A DNA stretch of 64,000 nt from Sphingobacteriaceae bacterium (GTDB lineage: Bacteria; Bacteroidota; Bacteroidia; Sphingobacteriales; Sphingobacteriaceae), in contig JAGIAD010000002.1 of NCBI GenBank assembly GCA_017745075.1, positions 186,001-250,000 of the forward strand. Direction: 5' to 3'. The translations under genes and the position numbers were made by a program. Shown piece after piece: positions 32,737 through 43,199 of this stretch; the first letter of the stretch is position 1, and every line of letters starts with the position of its first letter. Under the pieces are notes generated by a model. It did no database searches. It was not told the DNA's origin and saw nothing but the letters and a program-made list of their open reading frames with translations.

Positions 32737-34374
32737 TTATATTAACCTAAATTCATCTCCATCAAACAAACCCTTATCGCTTAATTTTAAATGTGGAATA
32801 ACCAGTAAAGCCATAAAAGAAAGTGTCATAAACGGAGCAAGTAAAGTAGAACCCAGATCTTTCGCAAATCTATCTATCGAGGTATAACTTTCCGCAACTT
32901 GATAACCGTTCTGATTACTCATTAACCCAGCAACAGGCAAAGCCAGAACTTCTTCCTTTCCATTTCCGAGTGCAACTACTCCGCCCGTTTCCTTAATTAC
33001 CAAATTTACCGCATCACAGATACTTTTGTCGTCGATGCCTACCGCAATAATGTTATGGCTATCATGTGCAACACTTGAAGCAATGGCTCCCTGTTTTAAA
33101 CCAAAGTTTTTTACAAAGGATATGGCAACAGGGGCATCGTGATAACGGTTTACCACTACCATTTTTAAAATGTCGTTTTCCGGATCGCTGATGATGTTTT
33201 GATTTGACACTTTTGGCTTAGCAGATAATCTATTTGTAATTAACTGTCCGTCTAAGGCTTCGATGACTGGTATTTCTGTTTGCCCGACAAAAGGATATGT
33301 AAAATCTTCTTCCTTTTTTAAGCTGCAGTCGAAATGGTTTACCGATTCTTTATCTTCCACATGTTTTATCCAGTCGCCCACGGTTTTGCCATTTTCGGCA
33401 AGCAATAGCCCATCAATATAGGTCTGTTTAACCCTGAAATTTTTTAAATCTTCTATTACGATAAAATCTGCCGGATCGTTAAGTTGTAATGTTCCAACAT
33501 CAAGCTTATAATGGAGTACAGGGTTGATACAGGCTGCCTGCAGGATATTGAAAATATTGGCTCCTTTTTCTACTGCCCTTGCGCAAAGCTGATTAATATG
33601 GTTTTCCACTAAACTATCCGGGTGTTTATCATCACTGCAGAACATTATCATTTCAGGCCAGTCATTCAGCAGACCGATCAGCGCTTCGAAATTTTTAGCT
33701 GCACTTCCCTCGCGGATAAGAATTTTCATGCCACGCTGTAATTTATCCAGCGCTTCTTCGGCTGTGAAACATTCATGGTCGGTAGAAATACCCGCATCGA
33801 TATATTGCTGCACGGCGTCGCCCCTTAAACCTGGAGCATGTCCATCAACGGGTTTGCCCAAATGGTGGGCGGCTGCAATCTTTTTTAAAGCTTCTTCATC
33901 CTGATTAAGTACACCCGGGAAATTCATCATTTCGCTGAGGTATTTTATCTCGGGCCGTTCTAAAAGTGCCTTTACATCATCATGGTTAAGTTCTGCACCG
34001 GCAGTTTCGAATATAGTAGCCGGAACACAGCTTGGTGCACCGAAATTAAATTTAAAAGGAACGCTATTGCCATTTTCGATCATAAACTCTACACCTTCCA
34101 TGCCGCAAACATTGGCAATTTCGTGTGGATCGCTTACTGTAGAAACTGTTCCATGAACAACGGCTAACCTTGCAAATTCACTCGGAATTAACATGCTGCT
34201 TTCGATGTGTACATGGCTATCAATAAAGCCCGGGGAAATAAAATGAGCGCCTTCCCGCTGACCGGAAATTTTGGTAATTGATTTTATTTTACCGGCTTCT
34301 ACCACGATTTCTCCAAAGAAAATATTTCGTTTCGGGATGTCGATGATATTTCCTTCGACTTTAAAGTTGCTCAT
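32737..34374 (-). CDS. ade: Adenine deaminase
   Basis: This 545-residue amidohydrolase converts adenine to hypoxanthine. The N-terminal metal motif [13 protein letters not shown] (residues 54-66), the glycine-rich GHAPGLRG near 178, STDHECF near 194 and the [10 protein letters not shown] aspartate near 252 are intact. C-terminal [21 protein letters not shown] is conserved in AdeC. Length fits the family. Standing alone between a SprT-like gene and the E1 dehydrogenase, it serves purine salvage. Confidence 0.94.
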   Translation of the reverse strand: MSNFKVEGNIIDIPKRNIFFGEIVVEAGKIKSITKISGQREGAHFISPGFIDSHVHIESSMLIPSEFARLAVVHGTVSTVSDPHEIANVCGMEGVEFMIENGNSVPFKFNFGAPSCVPATIFETAGAELNHDDVKALLERPEIKYLSEMMNFPGVLNQDEEALKKIAAAHHLGKPVDGHAPGLRGDAVQQYIDAGISTDHECFTAEEALDKLQRGMKILIREGSAAKNFEALIGLLNDWPEMIMFCSDDKHPDSLVENHINQLCARAVEKGANIFNILQAACINPVLHYKLDVGTLQLNDPADFIVIEDLKNFRVKQTYIDGLLLAENGKTVGDWIKHVEDKESVNHFDCSLKKEEDFTYPFVGQTEIPVIEALDGQLITNRLSAKPKVSNQNIISDPENDILKMVVVNRYHDAPVAISFVKNFGLKQGAIASSVAHDSHNIIAVGIDDKSICDAVNLVIKETGGVVALGNGKEEVLALPVAGLMSNQNGYQVAESYTSIDRFAKDLGSTLLAPFMTLSFMALLVIPHLKLSDKGLFDGDEFRLI

Positions 34375-34393
34375 TTATTTGTGTTTAAATAAT

Positions 34394-34454
34394 CATGACC
34401 CTGATTTATTTCAGGAGCTTAACTCAGAGATGCTGAAATAAATCCAGCATGACG
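34394..34454. repeat. CGTCATGCTGAAATAAATC-type palindromic repeat
   Basis: CATGACCCTGATTTATTTCAGG and GATGCTGAAATAAATCCAGCATGACG form two facing halves. The family includes 42487-42551 and 32631-32691. Located between the adenine deaminase and E1 genes. Confidence 0.75.
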
Positions 34455-34469
34455 ATAGGAGTTAATATT

Positions 34470-36446
34470 TTAATATTTTAATAATTTATCTATTGTTTCT
34501 GCTAACCTTGCCTTGGCTAGGAAATCTTCTTCCAATACTTTGCTCATCGGGATTGCGGTATCCAAACTTGCGCAACGCATCACGGGGGCATCTAAATGCC
34601 GGAAACAATGTTCTCCTATCCAAGCTGCTATTTCTGCCCCGAAGCCATTGGTTAAAGTGTCTTCATGTAAAATTAAAACCCTTCCGGTTTTTTCAACCGC
34701 TTGTTGCACGGCCTCTTTGTCCCATGGTTGAAGCGTGCGCAAATCAACTATTGTGGCTCCGCATTCCGGGTGCTCACTTGCATAATCCAAAGCCCAGTGT
34801 ACGCCTAATCCATAGGTAATGATGGCAAATTTATTCCCGCCTGCAAGTGTTACTGCTTTGCCAATTTCAGTGGTATAATAACCATCAGGAACAGGGCTTG
34901 TCAAACTTCTATATAAGTATTTGTGTTCAAAATATAAAACCGGATTTGGATCTTCGATCGCAGCCAGCAATAATCCTTTTGCATCTTCAGGGAAAGCCGG
35001 ATAAACGATTTTCAAACCTGGCGTTTTGGTAAACCAGGCTTCGTTACTCTGGGAGTGGAATGGTCCGGCACCTGTTCCTGCCCCCGTAGGCATGCGCACC
35101 ACTACATCGGCTTTTTCACCCCAACGGTAATGTGTTTTAGCGAGGTTGTTTACAATCTGATTAAAACCAACAGTTACAAAATCAGCAAATTGCATCTCTA
35201 CCACTGCCTTATAACCATTGATAGACAGGCCTAAACCAGCTCCTACAATAGCCGATTCGCAAATAGGAGTGTTACGTACCCTCGCCTTGCCATATTTGGT
35301 GGTAAAACCGTCTGTAATTTTAAAAGCGCCGCCATAATCGGCAATATCCTGTCCCATCAAAACCAGGTTGGGATACATCTGCATGGCTAAATCGAGCGCA
35401 TCGCTGATGGCATCTAAATATCTTTTTTCTGTTGAAGATTGACCGGGCTGAACAACCTCTTGTTGGTAAGGAAAATACATATCAGCTTCCTCCTTGCCGG
35501 CATTTGCCTCTGGTTCAGCTTCATTAAATGCTTCTTCAACTTCCAGCTCAATATCTCTTTTAATTTGAATTTTGATATCGATAACCGTATCGGAAGTTAA
35601 AATGCCCTGTTCAATTAAGTAGGTTTCGTAATTGTTAAGCGGATCTTTCTTTTCCCATTCATCAAACAGTTCTTGCGGAACATATTTAGTCCCTGATGCT
35701 TCTTCATGGCCACGCATCCTAAAAGTCATGCATTCGACCAGAACAGGTCGTGGGTCTTTTCTGATTTCCATGGCCAGCTGGTTAATGGTATCATAAACTT
35801 CAAGAATGTTGTTGCCGTCAATCTGCCGGCCCTCGATGCCATAACCAATGGCTTTGTCGACCAGGTTTTTGCACCTGTATTGCTCCGATTTTGGAGTTGA
35901 GAGCCCATAGCCATTATTCTCGATCAGAAAAATAACCGGCAGCCCCCATACGGCAGCCACATTTACTGCTTCGTGGAAATCACCTTCACTGGTCGCACCT
36001 TCCCCGGTGTAAACCAGGGTAGCATGTTGTTTATTGGCCAAAAGGTCGGCCAGTGCAATACCGTCTGCCAGGGCCATTTGTGGACCAAGGTGAGATATCA
36101 TGCCAATAATTTTATAATCTTGTGTGCCAAAATGAAAAGAACGGTCGCGGCCTTTTGTAAACCCTGTTACTTTACCCTGCCACTGGGCCATTAACTTTTT
36201 GAGTGGAATATCGCGGGAGGTAAAAACGCCCAGATTACGGTGCATGGGCAAAATATATTCATTGCTTTGCATGGCCAAAGTACTGCCAACCGCTATGGCT
36301 TCCTGACCAATACCGGAAAACCACTTGCCAATTCTACCCTGACGTAACAGTTTAAGCATTTTGTCTTCAACCATCCGGGGGTAAAGCAATCTTTTGTATA
36401 AATCCAATAAGAATTTGTCGTCTTTATCTCCTCGATTGAAATGCAT
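34470..36446 (-). CDS. Fused 2-oxo acid dehydrogenase E1 (alpha plus beta subunits)
   Basis: This 658-residue protein fuses an E1-alpha part (about 1-320) and an E1-beta part (about 330-658). The TPP motif begins at GEGATSEGDFHEAVN near residue 150 and ends in LIENNGYG near 176. The beta part begins with YLDAISDALDLAMQMYPNLV and contains GQDIADYGGAFKIT and the RMPTGAGTGAGPFHSQS segment. Such single-chain E1 enzymes of Bacteroidota decarboxylate pyruvate or branched-chain 2-oxo acids with separate E2 and E3 elsewhere. Substrate choice is uncertain; branched-chain is the usual annotation. It follows lutB by 28 bp. Confidence 0.92.
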   Translation of the reverse strand: MHFNRGDKDDKFLLDLYKRLLYPRMVEDKMLKLLRQGRIGKWFSGIGQEAIAVGSTLAMQSNEYILPMHRNLGVFTSRDIPLKKLMAQWQGKVTGFTKGRDRSFHFGTQDYKIIGMISHLGPQMALADGIALADLLANKQHATLVYTGEGATSEGDFHEAVNVAAVWGLPVIFLIENNGYGLSTPKSEQYRCKNLVDKAIGYGIEGRQIDGNNILEVYDTINQLAMEIRKDPRPVLVECMTFRMRGHEEASGTKYVPQELFDEWEKKDPLNNYETYLIEQGILTSDTVIDIKIQIKRDIELEVEEAFNEAEPEANAGKEEADMYFPYQQEVVQPGQSSTEKRYLDAISDALDLAMQMYPNLVLMGQDIADYGGAFKITDGFTTKYGKARVRNTPICESAIVGAGLGLSINGYKAVVEMQFADFVTVGFNQIVNNLAKTHYRWGEKADVVVRMPTGAGTGAGPFHSQSNEAWFTKTPGLKIVYPAFPEDAKGLLLAAIEDPNPVLYFEHKYLYRSLTSPVPDGYYTTEIGKAVTLAGGNKFAIITYGLGVHWALDYASEHPECGATIVDLRTLQPWDKEAVQQAVEKTGRVLILHEDTLTNGFGAEIAAWIGEHCFRHLDAPVMRCASLDTAIPMSKVLEEDFLAKARLAETIDKLLKY

Positions 36447-36474
36447 ATTTGGTTGTCTGGCTAATGGTTTCTGA

Positions 36475-37869
36475 TTAAGGTTCCTGTTCCTTTTTCATCT
36501 CTTCGAACTGTTTGGCAAAAGATTTATCGGCAACTTTTGGCATTTCGCGGTATTTACCCCAGCTCTTTTTGAAGAAGGTTTTGAGCATGAAGTTTTTAAA
36601 TTTTCCGCCAAAGAAATCCATCCATTTGCGCTTTTGCATCATCCTGCTGAACATGCTCCAGCCAATTTCTTCTTTTTTGCCATTTTCATGGGCCGCTGCA
36701 GCATCTCTACGGTTTAGCAATAACATTTTATGGATATCGATTTTTACCGGGCAAACCTCTGAGCATTTTCCGCATAGACTGGAAGCATAGCTTAAGTGTT
36801 TAAACTCTTCCATGCCTTTAAAATGTGGTGTAATTACCGAACCAATAGGCCCACTATAAGTGGTGTTATAGGTATGGCCGCCAATATTTTTATATACAGG
36901 GCAGGCATTTAAACAGGCACCGCAACGGATGCAGTATAAACCCTGTCTTTGGTCTTTTTGCGCCAACAAATTGGTACGCCCGTTATCCAGCAAGATCACA
37001 TACATTTCTTCAGGGCCATCGGTTTCGTTAGGTTGGCGCGGCCCGCTTAAAATGGTATTGTAAACGGTTAGGTTTTGTCCGGTTCCATGGGAGGCCAGTA
37101 AAGGCCAGAAGAGGTCAAGATCGGCTATAGAAGGAATGATTTTTTCAATCCCTACAATCGCGATGTGAATTTTAGGGAAAGTGGTACTTAAACGTGCATT
37201 GCCTTCATTTTCGGTTAAGGCAATACTTCCGGTGTCAGCGATTAAAAAGTTACCGCCACTGATGCCGATATCGGCCTTCAGGTATTTATCTCGGAGCAAT
37301 TCCCTCGCTTTTTGTACCAATTGCGGAGGAGTAGCATCTAAGGTAGTGCCAAATTTATCGTGAAATAACTGAGCAATATCTGTTGCACTTAGGTGCATGG
37401 CAGGAGTAACGATGTGATATGGTGCCTGCCCCAGCAATTGAACAATATATTCGCCCAGATCGCTTTCCAGCGATTCGATATTGTTTTGCTCCAGAAAGTC
37501 GTTCAGGTGGATCTCCTCGGTCGTCATCGATTTAGATTTGATGACCGTTTTCCCGTTATTTCTTTTAATGATGTTGAGGATTTCCTGCTGAGCTTCTGCC
37601 GCATCGTTTGCCCAAATTACCTTACCACCACGACGCTGAAAGTTCGATTCGAACTCGGGTAAAAACTTGTCGAGGTTTTCCATTACGCGCCATTTGATGA
37701 CATGTGCCTTTTTTTTAGAGGACTCAAGGTTTTCGAATTTCGATAATCCGCGCTCAACTGCCGCATTGTATTTACCAATATTATAATTTATGGTTTTACG
37801 GTGCGGTAAATCGAAAGCTTTCTCATCAGATTTCTCTAAAAATTCCTCGGCAGTTTTCATCAATGGCAA
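36475..37869 (-). CDS. lutB: LutB-type iron-sulfur protein of lactate oxidation
   Basis: This 464-residue protein has an N-terminal LUD (DUF162) domain and two 4Fe-4S motifs, CIRCGACLNACPVY (about residues 304-317) and CGKCSEVCPVKIDIHKM (about 354-370), as in LutB/LldF. LutABC oxidises L-lactate to pyruvate. LutA and LutC are not adjacent here; the neighbour transcribed after it is an E1 that may use pyruvate, so the pair may form a lactate-to-acyl-CoA route. That is inference from position. Confidence 0.9.
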   Translation of the reverse strand: MPLMKTAEEFLEKSDEKAFDLPHRKTINYNIGKYNAAVERGLSKFENLESSKKKAHVIKWRVMENLDKFLPEFESNFQRRGGKVIWANDAAEAQQEILNIIKRNNGKTVIKSKSMTTEEIHLNDFLEQNNIESLESDLGEYIVQLLGQAPYHIVTPAMHLSATDIAQLFHDKFGTTLDATPPQLVQKARELLRDKYLKADIGISGGNFLIADTGSIALTENEGNARLSTTFPKIHIAIVGIEKIIPSIADLDLFWPLLASHGTGQNLTVYNTILSGPRQPNETDGPEEMYVILLDNGRTNLLAQKDQRQGLYCIRCGACLNACPVYKNIGGHTYNTTYSGPIGSVITPHFKGMEEFKHLSYASSLCGKCSEVCPVKIDIHKMLLLNRRDAAAAHENGKKEEIGWSMFSRMMQKRKWMDFFGGKFKNFMLKTFFKKSWGKYREMPKVADKSFAKQFEEMKKEQEP

Positions 37870-37970
37870 TATTATTATAGGGGTAACGAAGAATAGCTAC
37901 TTTTAGTTTGACACTCCTTCGTTAAAAACCAAAGATAGGAATTTATGCAGGCACCAAAAGTAATATGCAT

Positions 37971-37997
37971 AAAAAAGCCCCAACATTTCGTTGAGGC
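37971..37997 (-). terminator. Intrinsic terminator after the M28 peptidase gene
   Basis: On the minus strand GCCTCAAC and GTTGGGGC pair (one mismatch) around a 5-nt loop, followed by T6. It starts 18 bp after the M28 stop. Confidence 0.85.
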
Positions 37998-38014
37998 CTT
38001 GCATTTTTTGAATA

Positions 38015-39649
38015 TTATTTTTTCGGATTTCCTTTTCCATCCATGTCTACTACCGGGCGTTTTGCTCTGTTGGCAAGCTCCCATGCAGTAAAATAGGTTA
38101 ATTTTGCTCTTTTTGCCAGTAAAGGGAAGTTAATTTTACTTACTTCATCTCCTGGTTTGTGGTAGTCCTGTTGTAACATGCCGTCATAATAGAAGATAAT
38201 CGGAATGCCCAGTTTAGCGAAATTGTAGTGGTCAGAACGTGTATAAATGCTCTCAGGATCTTTCGGATCGTCGTATTTATAATCCAGCTTCATTTTGGTG
38301 TAAGTAGCATTTACCTGCTCGCTGATGTTGGCCAGGTCGCTACTTAACATTTTAGAGCCTACTGAGTAAATGTAGTTTGCCGAATCTGGTTTGCCCAAAT
38401 ACTCTTCGCCTGTACGGCCAATCATATCGGTATTTAAATCTGCAATGGTATTGGCTACAGGGAAAACAGGGTGCTCAGAGTACCATTCAGAACCCCAAAG
38501 GCCTTTTTCCTCACCAACCACTGTCATAAATAAGATGCTGCGTTTAGGACCTTTACCTGCTTTTTTAGCATCGGTAAAAGCTTTTGCCATCAATAAAACA
38601 CCGGTAGTACCCGATCCGTCATCGTCTGCTCCATTATTTACCTTGTCTTTTGCATTTGGATTAGTTTCTAAACCAATATGATCATAGTGACCAGTTAAGA
38701 TCAATACTTCTTTTTTAAGAACAGGGTCAGAACCTTCTAAATAACCCAGCACATTTTCGCACCTAACCGGTGCTTCGTTTTTGGCAGCACTTGCCGAAAA
38801 GGGAACATTCACAATTTGCGAAGCAGGAGTAAGGCTTTCTGTAATCTTCTTTTGTAAATCGGCTACCGTAGTATTGGATGATTTTAACACATCGTCTGCC
38901 AAGGCTACAGAGATTGAAATGCGTGGAATATCGTTTTGTTTTTGAGCCTCGATAGCTGCATTTGTTTTTACGATTACACGGCCTTTATTTTGAGATTCCT
39001 TGCTGTCTTCGGTAATTCTATCTACACCTGGATCGATCAGGATAATGGCTTTAACATTATTTTCTGTAAAATACTTTGCCCTGCTTTCTAACATGGCGCG
39101 GTAAGCTTTCCTGTCAACCCGTGTACCAGGTTTAATGGTTGGGTCGCCACCACTAAACATCATCACTACCTTTCCTTTAATATCGGTTCCGGCAAAGTCG
39201 TTGTAGTTGTCTTTTTTGATTCCGTAGCCGATAAATACGATCTGATCAGTAGAAAAAGTGAAACCGTTGTCGCTGATTAAGTTTGGCAGAACTACATAAT
39301 CTTTCTGATATTCTTTCGGCTGACCGTTAACGGTTACGTGGCTTTCTTTTAAAGTAACATTTACCAGGTTAATTTTCTGGAAATAACTGCCATCTACCGG
39401 ACCTTTTAAACCAATGGATTTAAAATAATCACGGATATAATCAGCAGCCATCCAGGCACCCTTAGTTCCTGTTTCGCGACCTTCGTATTCATCAGAAGCC
39501 AGCACAGAAAGGTGTTTATATGCATTGTTAGGGTTAATCGCCTTGCTAAATTTGATAGCGTCTTTATTGGCTGGCAGTGGTTTAATCTGACCAAAGCAAC
39601 TTGCTGTAACAAGTGTGGCCAAACCAAGGGTTAAAAACTTTTTGTTCAT
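38015..39649 (-). CDS. Secreted M28 family zinc aminopeptidase
   Basis: This 544-residue protein has a signal peptide (about 20 residues, ending TASCFGQ). A PA-like insert appears near FAGTDIKGKVVMMFSGG (about residues 153-169). The M28 metal ligands are in LTGHYDHIG, NNGADDDGSGTTG, GEEKGLWGSEWY and NTDMIGR, in the expected order, with a late histidine in YTRSDHYNFAKLGIP. It cleaves N-terminal amino acids from peptides in the periplasm or outside. No neighbour suggests a more specific role. Confidence 0.92.
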   Translation of the reverse strand: MNKKFLTLGLATLVTASCFGQIKPLPANKDAIKFSKAINPNNAYKHLSVLASDEYEGRETGTKGAWMAADYIRDYFKSIGLKGPVDGSYFQKINLVNVTLKESHVTVNGQPKEYQKDYVVLPNLISDNGFTFSTDQIVFIGYGIKKDNYNDFAGTDIKGKVVMMFSGGDPTIKPGTRVDRKAYRAMLESRAKYFTENNVKAIILIDPGVDRITEDSKESQNKGRVIVKTNAAIEAQKQNDIPRISISVALADDVLKSSNTTVADLQKKITESLTPASQIVNVPFSASAAKNEAPVRCENVLGYLEGSDPVLKKEVLILTGHYDHIGLETNPNAKDKVNNGADDDGSGTTGVLLMAKAFTDAKKAGKGPKRSILFMTVVGEEKGLWGSEWYSEHPVFPVANTIADLNTDMIGRTGEEYLGKPDSANYIYSVGSKMLSSDLANISEQVNATYTKMKLDYKYDDPKDPESIYTRSDHYNFAKLGIPIIFYYDGMLQQDYHKPGDEVSKINFPLLAKRAKLTYFTAWELANRAKRPVVDMDGKGNPKK

Positions 39650-39676
39650 TATAATAATAGTTAGTTGAGTTTCTGC

Positions 39677-40114
39677 TTAGCACGAAATTTTTTCAACCCG
39701 GTTTTGATGGCGACCGCCTTCAAATGCCGTTGTTAAAAAGGTTTCAGTAATTTTTTTTGCTTCATCTTTTGAAACAAAACGTGCCGGGATACATAATACG
39801 TTAGCATTATTGTGCTGACGTACCAAAGCGGCTACTTCATTTTCCCAGCATAAGCCTGCTCTAATACCCTGATGTTTGTTTGCCGTTATGGCCACACCAT
39901 TGGCAGAGCCACAAAGTAAAATGCCATAGGTAAATTCGCCGTTTTCTACTGCTGTGGCAACAGGATGCGCAAAGTCGGGATAATCTACAGAATTTTCGGA
40001 ATGGGTGCCAAAATCTTTTAGCTCATAATCCTGTAAAAAATCCTTTAATAATTCTTTGTATTCAAACCCGGCGTGATCTGCGCCAATAGCGATTTTAATT
40101 TTTGTATCAGACAT
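39677..40114 (-). CDS. rpiB: Ribose 5-phosphate isomerase B
   Basis: The 145-residue form begins at the ATG of MSDTKIKIAIGADHAGFEY (40114); a TTG two codons upstream is less likely. DHAGFEYKE carries the Asp and His of the active site, CGSANGVAITANK (about 70-82) the catalytic cysteine, and NNANVLCIPARF follows. It interconverts ribose 5-phosphate and ribulose 5-phosphate. It lies between tatC and the M28 gene on the same strand. Confidence 0.95.
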   Translation of the reverse strand: MSDTKIKIAIGADHAGFEYKELLKDFLQDYELKDFGTHSENSVDYPDFAHPVATAVENGEFTYGILLCGSANGVAITANKHQGIRAGLCWENEVAALVRQHNNANVLCIPARFVSKDEAKKITETFLTTAFEGGRHQNRVEKISC

Positions 40115-40159
40115 TGTCAAATTTATAGAGAATTATGAATTCTGTGCGTAATGTTTCTG

Positions 40160-41041
40160 TTAGTTAGCATAAAAGGCTGCTTCGGCCTTTTTCTTCTTTC
40201 TTTCAATGTAAGCCGAAACAAAAATACTTGCTTCATACAATAAAAATAAAGGTGTAGCCACAATCAGCATCGTCATAATGTCTGGGGTAGGGGTTACAAT
40301 TGCCGCAATAATCAGAATAATTACAGTAGCATAGCGTCTGCTTGCCCGCATCAGTTTAGGGGTCATTAAACCGAGCTTTGATAAAATGAAAATAATCACC
40401 GGAAGCTCAAAAATAATCCCTGTACCTAAAGTAAGGGTTGCAACAGACGAGAGGTAAGAATCAACGGTAAAAGTATTTTTAATTTCAGAACTTACCGTAT
40501 AGCCAGTTAAAAAGTTAACCGATAGCGGACAAACTACAAAGTAGCCGAAAAAGATACCGATCACGAATAATAGTGATGCGAAGAATACAAAGCCACTGGC
40601 CGATTTACGCTCATTATCATGCAAAGCAGGCTTAACAAAACGCCAGATTTCCCATAACAGATAAGGGAAGCCTACCACTATTCCACACATTACACAAACA
40701 TTTAACTGCAGGTTAAACTGACCGGCCATTTCGGTGTTGATAATTTCGCCGTTGATTTTGGTAATACACATATCCTTACCCAGCGAAGGGAAGTGTTCTA
40801 CCAGTTTGCACATCATACGGTAAGTCCAGAAATCTGGTTTTTTAGGACCGAAAATGATTTTGTCAAGGATTTCCTCATTAAAGTAAAAAGCGATACCGGT
40901 AAAAACGGCGATGGCAATTACGGCTCTGATTAAATGCTTACGGAGAACATCCAGGTGATCAAAAAAAGACATTTCTGCCTCTAAAGTGGTGCTCTTTTGT
41001 CCGATTGCTTTGGTAAGTGAAGTTTTTTTATTGTCGCTCAT
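40160..41041 (-). CDS. tatC: Sec-independent protein translocase TatC
   Basis: This 293-residue membrane protein begins with the conserved cytoplasmic helix SFFDHLDVLRKHLIRA (usual HL-ELR-R) at about residues 25-40 and has six predicted hydrophobic segments, with FRLP-like GFPYLLWEIWRFVKPAL near residue 120. TatC binds twin-arginine signal peptides and forms the export core with TatA, which is not in this window. The last helices lie around residues 235-280. Confidence 0.94.
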   Translation of the reverse strand: MSDNKKTSLTKAIGQKSTTLEAEMSFFDHLDVLRKHLIRAVIAIAVFTGIAFYFNEEILDKIIFGPKKPDFWTYRMMCKLVEHFPSLGKDMCITKINGEIINTEMAGQFNLQLNVCVMCGIVVGFPYLLWEIWRFVKPALHDNERKSASGFVFFASLLFVIGIFFGYFVVCPLSVNFLTGYTVSSEIKNTFTVDSYLSSVATLTLGTGIIFELPVIIFILSKLGLMTPKLMRASRRYATVIILIIAAIVTPTPDIMTMLIVATPLFLLYEASIFVSAYIERKKKKAEAAFYAN

Positions 41042-41052
41042 GTTGAAAACAA

Positions 41053-41084
41053 AAATACCATTCTATTTGAATAGAATGGTATTT
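41053..41084 (-). terminator. Perfect 14-bp hairpin terminator between accC and tatC
   Basis: AAATACCATTCTAT and ATAGAATGGTATTT pair perfectly around a 4-nt loop. On the minus strand the stem is followed by TTTTTG and TTTT, giving an intrinsic terminator 28 bp after the accC stop and 11 bp before the tatC start. Confidence 0.93.
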
Positions 41085-41111
41085 ACGTGTTAAATATAAA
41101 AATAGTTTATA

Positions 41112-42452
41112 TTATTCTGAAAACTCAAACGTTTCCATAAATTTAGTGGTGAAGTTTCCCGCCCTGAAGTTAGGATCTTTCATCAATTGTAAATGGAAAG
41201 GGATAGTAGTTTTAATACCTTCAATTACAAACTCGCTTAAGGCACGTTCCATGGTACAAATAGCTTCTTCGCGGGTTTGGGCCACGCAGATTAATTTTGC
41301 AATCATCGAATCGTAATTTGCAGGAATTGAATAACCGGCATAAACGTGCGTATCTACACGAACACCGTGACCACCTGGTGAATGGAAATTCGTAATTTTT
41401 CCTGGTGACGGGCGGAAGTTATTTGCCGGATCTTCGGCATTGATACGGCACTCGATTGCGTGCATTTCCGGAGTATAGTTTTTGCCTGAAATCGGAATAC
41501 CGGCAGCAACTTTAATCTGTTCTTTAATTAAATCGAAGTTGATTACCTCTTCAGTAACCGGGTGTTCTACCTGGATACGGGTATTCATTTCCATAAAGTA
41601 GAAGTTACGGTGTTTATCAACCAAAAATTCGATTGTACCTGCACCTTCATAATTTACGGCCATAGCACCTTTAATTGCTGCTTCGCCCATTCTTTTGCGG
41701 AGTTCATCCGTCATAAAAGGAGAAGGAGATTCTTCTACCAGTTTTTGGTGACGGCGCTGAATAGAACAGTCGCGTTCAGATAAGTGACAGGCCTTGCCAA
41801 ATTGATCTCCGATTACCTGGATTTCGATGTGACGTGGATCTTCGATGTATTTTTCGAGGTATAAACCATCGTTGCCAAATGCTGCACCAGATTCCTGACG
41901 GGCACTGTCCCAGGCATTTTCAAAATCTTCGTCTTTCCAAACTACCCGCATACCACGGCCACCACCACCGGCAGTTGCCTTCAGGATAACAGGGTAACCC
42001 ATGTCGTTGGCAATTGCAATACCTTCTTTAACACTGGTAAGCAAACCTTCCGATCCGGGAATAGTAGGCACGCCTGCATTTTTCATCGTTGCTTTTGCAG
42101 AAGCTTTATCGCCCATATCGTTGATCTGCTCAGGGGTAGCACCAATAAATTTGATGTTGTACTCACGGCAGATATTAGAAAATTTAGCGTTTTCCGATAG
42201 GAAACCGTAACCTGGGTGTATCGCATCGGCATTGGTCAATTCTGCTGCCGAAATAATATTTGGAATATTTAAATAAGAATCTTTGCTGGGGGGTGGGCCA
42301 ATACAAACAGCCTCATCAGCAAAACGTACATGTAAACTCTCGCGATCTGCGGTAGAGTAAACAGCAACCGTTTTGATGCCCATTTCCTTACAGGTACGGA
42401 TAATACGCAAAGCGATTTCACCCCTGTTGGCAATAAGTATTTTTTTAAACAT
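41112..42452 (-). CDS. accC: Acetyl-CoA carboxylase biotin carboxylase subunit
   Basis: This 446-residue subunit carboxylates the biotin on AccB using ATP and bicarbonate. [18 protein letters not shown] (N-terminal), the ATP-grasp loop [14 protein letters not shown] near residue 160 and [13 protein letters not shown] near residue 287 are complete. It follows accB by 106 bp, with a palindromic repeat between them. Confidence 0.97.
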   Translation of the reverse strand: MFKKILIANRGEIALRIIRTCKEMGIKTVAVYSTADRESLHVRFADEAVCIGPPPSKDSYLNIPNIISAAELTNADAIHPGYGFLSENAKFSNICREYNIKFIGATPEQINDMGDKASAKATMKNAGVPTIPGSEGLLTSVKEGIAIANDMGYPVILKATAGGGGRGMRVVWKDEDFENAWDSARQESGAAFGNDGLYLEKYIEDPRHIEIQVIGDQFGKACHLSERDCSIQRRHQKLVEESPSPFMTDELRKRMGEAAIKGAMAVNYEGAGTIEFLVDKHRNFYFMEMNTRIQVEHPVTEEVINFDLIKEQIKVAAGIPISGKNYTPEMHAIECRINAEDPANNFRPSPGKITNFHSPGGHGVRVDTHVYAGYSIPANYDSMIAKLICVAQTREEAICTMERALSEFVIEGIKTTIPFHLQLMKDPNFRAGNFTTKFMETFEFSE

Positions 42453-42486
42453 AATTTTTTACGTTTCGTCTCTGTTTTAAAATAAT

Positions 42487-42551
42487 CGTCATGCTGAATT
42501 TATTTCAGCATCCATTTAAAAAGAAGACCCTGAAATAAATTCAGGGTGACG
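42487..42551. repeat. CGTCATGCTGAATTTATTTCAG-type palindromic repeat
   Basis: The left half CGTCATGCTGAATTTATTTC and right half CTGAAATAAATTCAGGGTGACG are near-complementary and also palindromic by themselves. It lies between accB and accC, so it is probably transcribed inside the acc mRNA. Related to 34394-34454. Confidence 0.85.
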
Positions 42552-42558
42552 TCAATCT

Positions 42559-43035
42559 TTAAATAGGTTCTACTAAAAATAGCGGTTGATCGTATTCTAC
42601 AGGTGATGCATTATCAACAAGGATTTTAACAATACGGCCAGAAACCTCACTTTCGATTTCGTTGAAAAGTTTCATCGCTTCAATAATACAAACTACTTTA
42701 CCTGCACTAATCTCATCGCCAACATTAACAAACACTGGTTTCTCCGGACTAGCTGAGCGATAGAAAGTACCGATCATTGGTGATTTAATTGTGATGTATT
42801 TCGAAGTATCTTCTGCGGCAGGTACGGCAGGTGTTGCTGTAACCGGAGCAGTAGGAGCTGTAGCAACTGGTGCAGCAGCCTGTACAAGCGGAGCTTGCGG
42901 TACGGTTGCATGAACAACTGTTGGTGCTTGGTTTGTTTTGATCGTGATTTTGAAGTTTTCTTGTTCAATGGCAACTTCATTTACTCCAGAACGAGAAACA
43001 AATTTAATCAGTTCCTGTATTTGTTTGATATCCAT
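42559..43035 (-). CDS. accB: Biotin carboxyl carrier protein of acetyl-CoA carboxylase
   Basis: This 158-residue protein has an N-terminal helix region, an Ala/Pro/Thr-rich flexible linker (about residues 35-80) and a C-terminal lipoyl-like domain with the biotinyl lysine in [11 protein letters not shown] (about residue 124). It carries carboxybiotin between AccC and the carboxyltransferase. Normal length and motifs. Confidence 0.97.
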   Translation of the reverse strand: MDIKQIQELIKFVSRSGVNEVAIEQENFKITIKTNQAPTVVHATVPQAPLVQAAAPVATAPTAPVTATPAVPAAEDTSKYITIKSPMIGTFYRSASPEKPVFVNVGDEISAGKVVCIIEAMKLFNEIESEVSGRIVKILVDNASPVEYDQPLFLVEPI

Positions 43036-43199
43036 TTTTTAGGCTAGTTATGTAAAAAATAGTGTTTATTGAATTAACTAAGTTATACTTTTTTTGTTTT
43101 ATTTTTCTTTGTAACCTCTTCAGGTTGATGGTTTTATTGTTGAAGGTCACGATACTTTATCTATAAACACCGGCTCCCAGCTCCAACCTTCCCACTCAA

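Noticed and set aside
37875..38084. 69-residue minus-strand protein between lutB and the M28 gene
   Set aside because: It overlaps the terminator and the end of the M28 gene in another frame.
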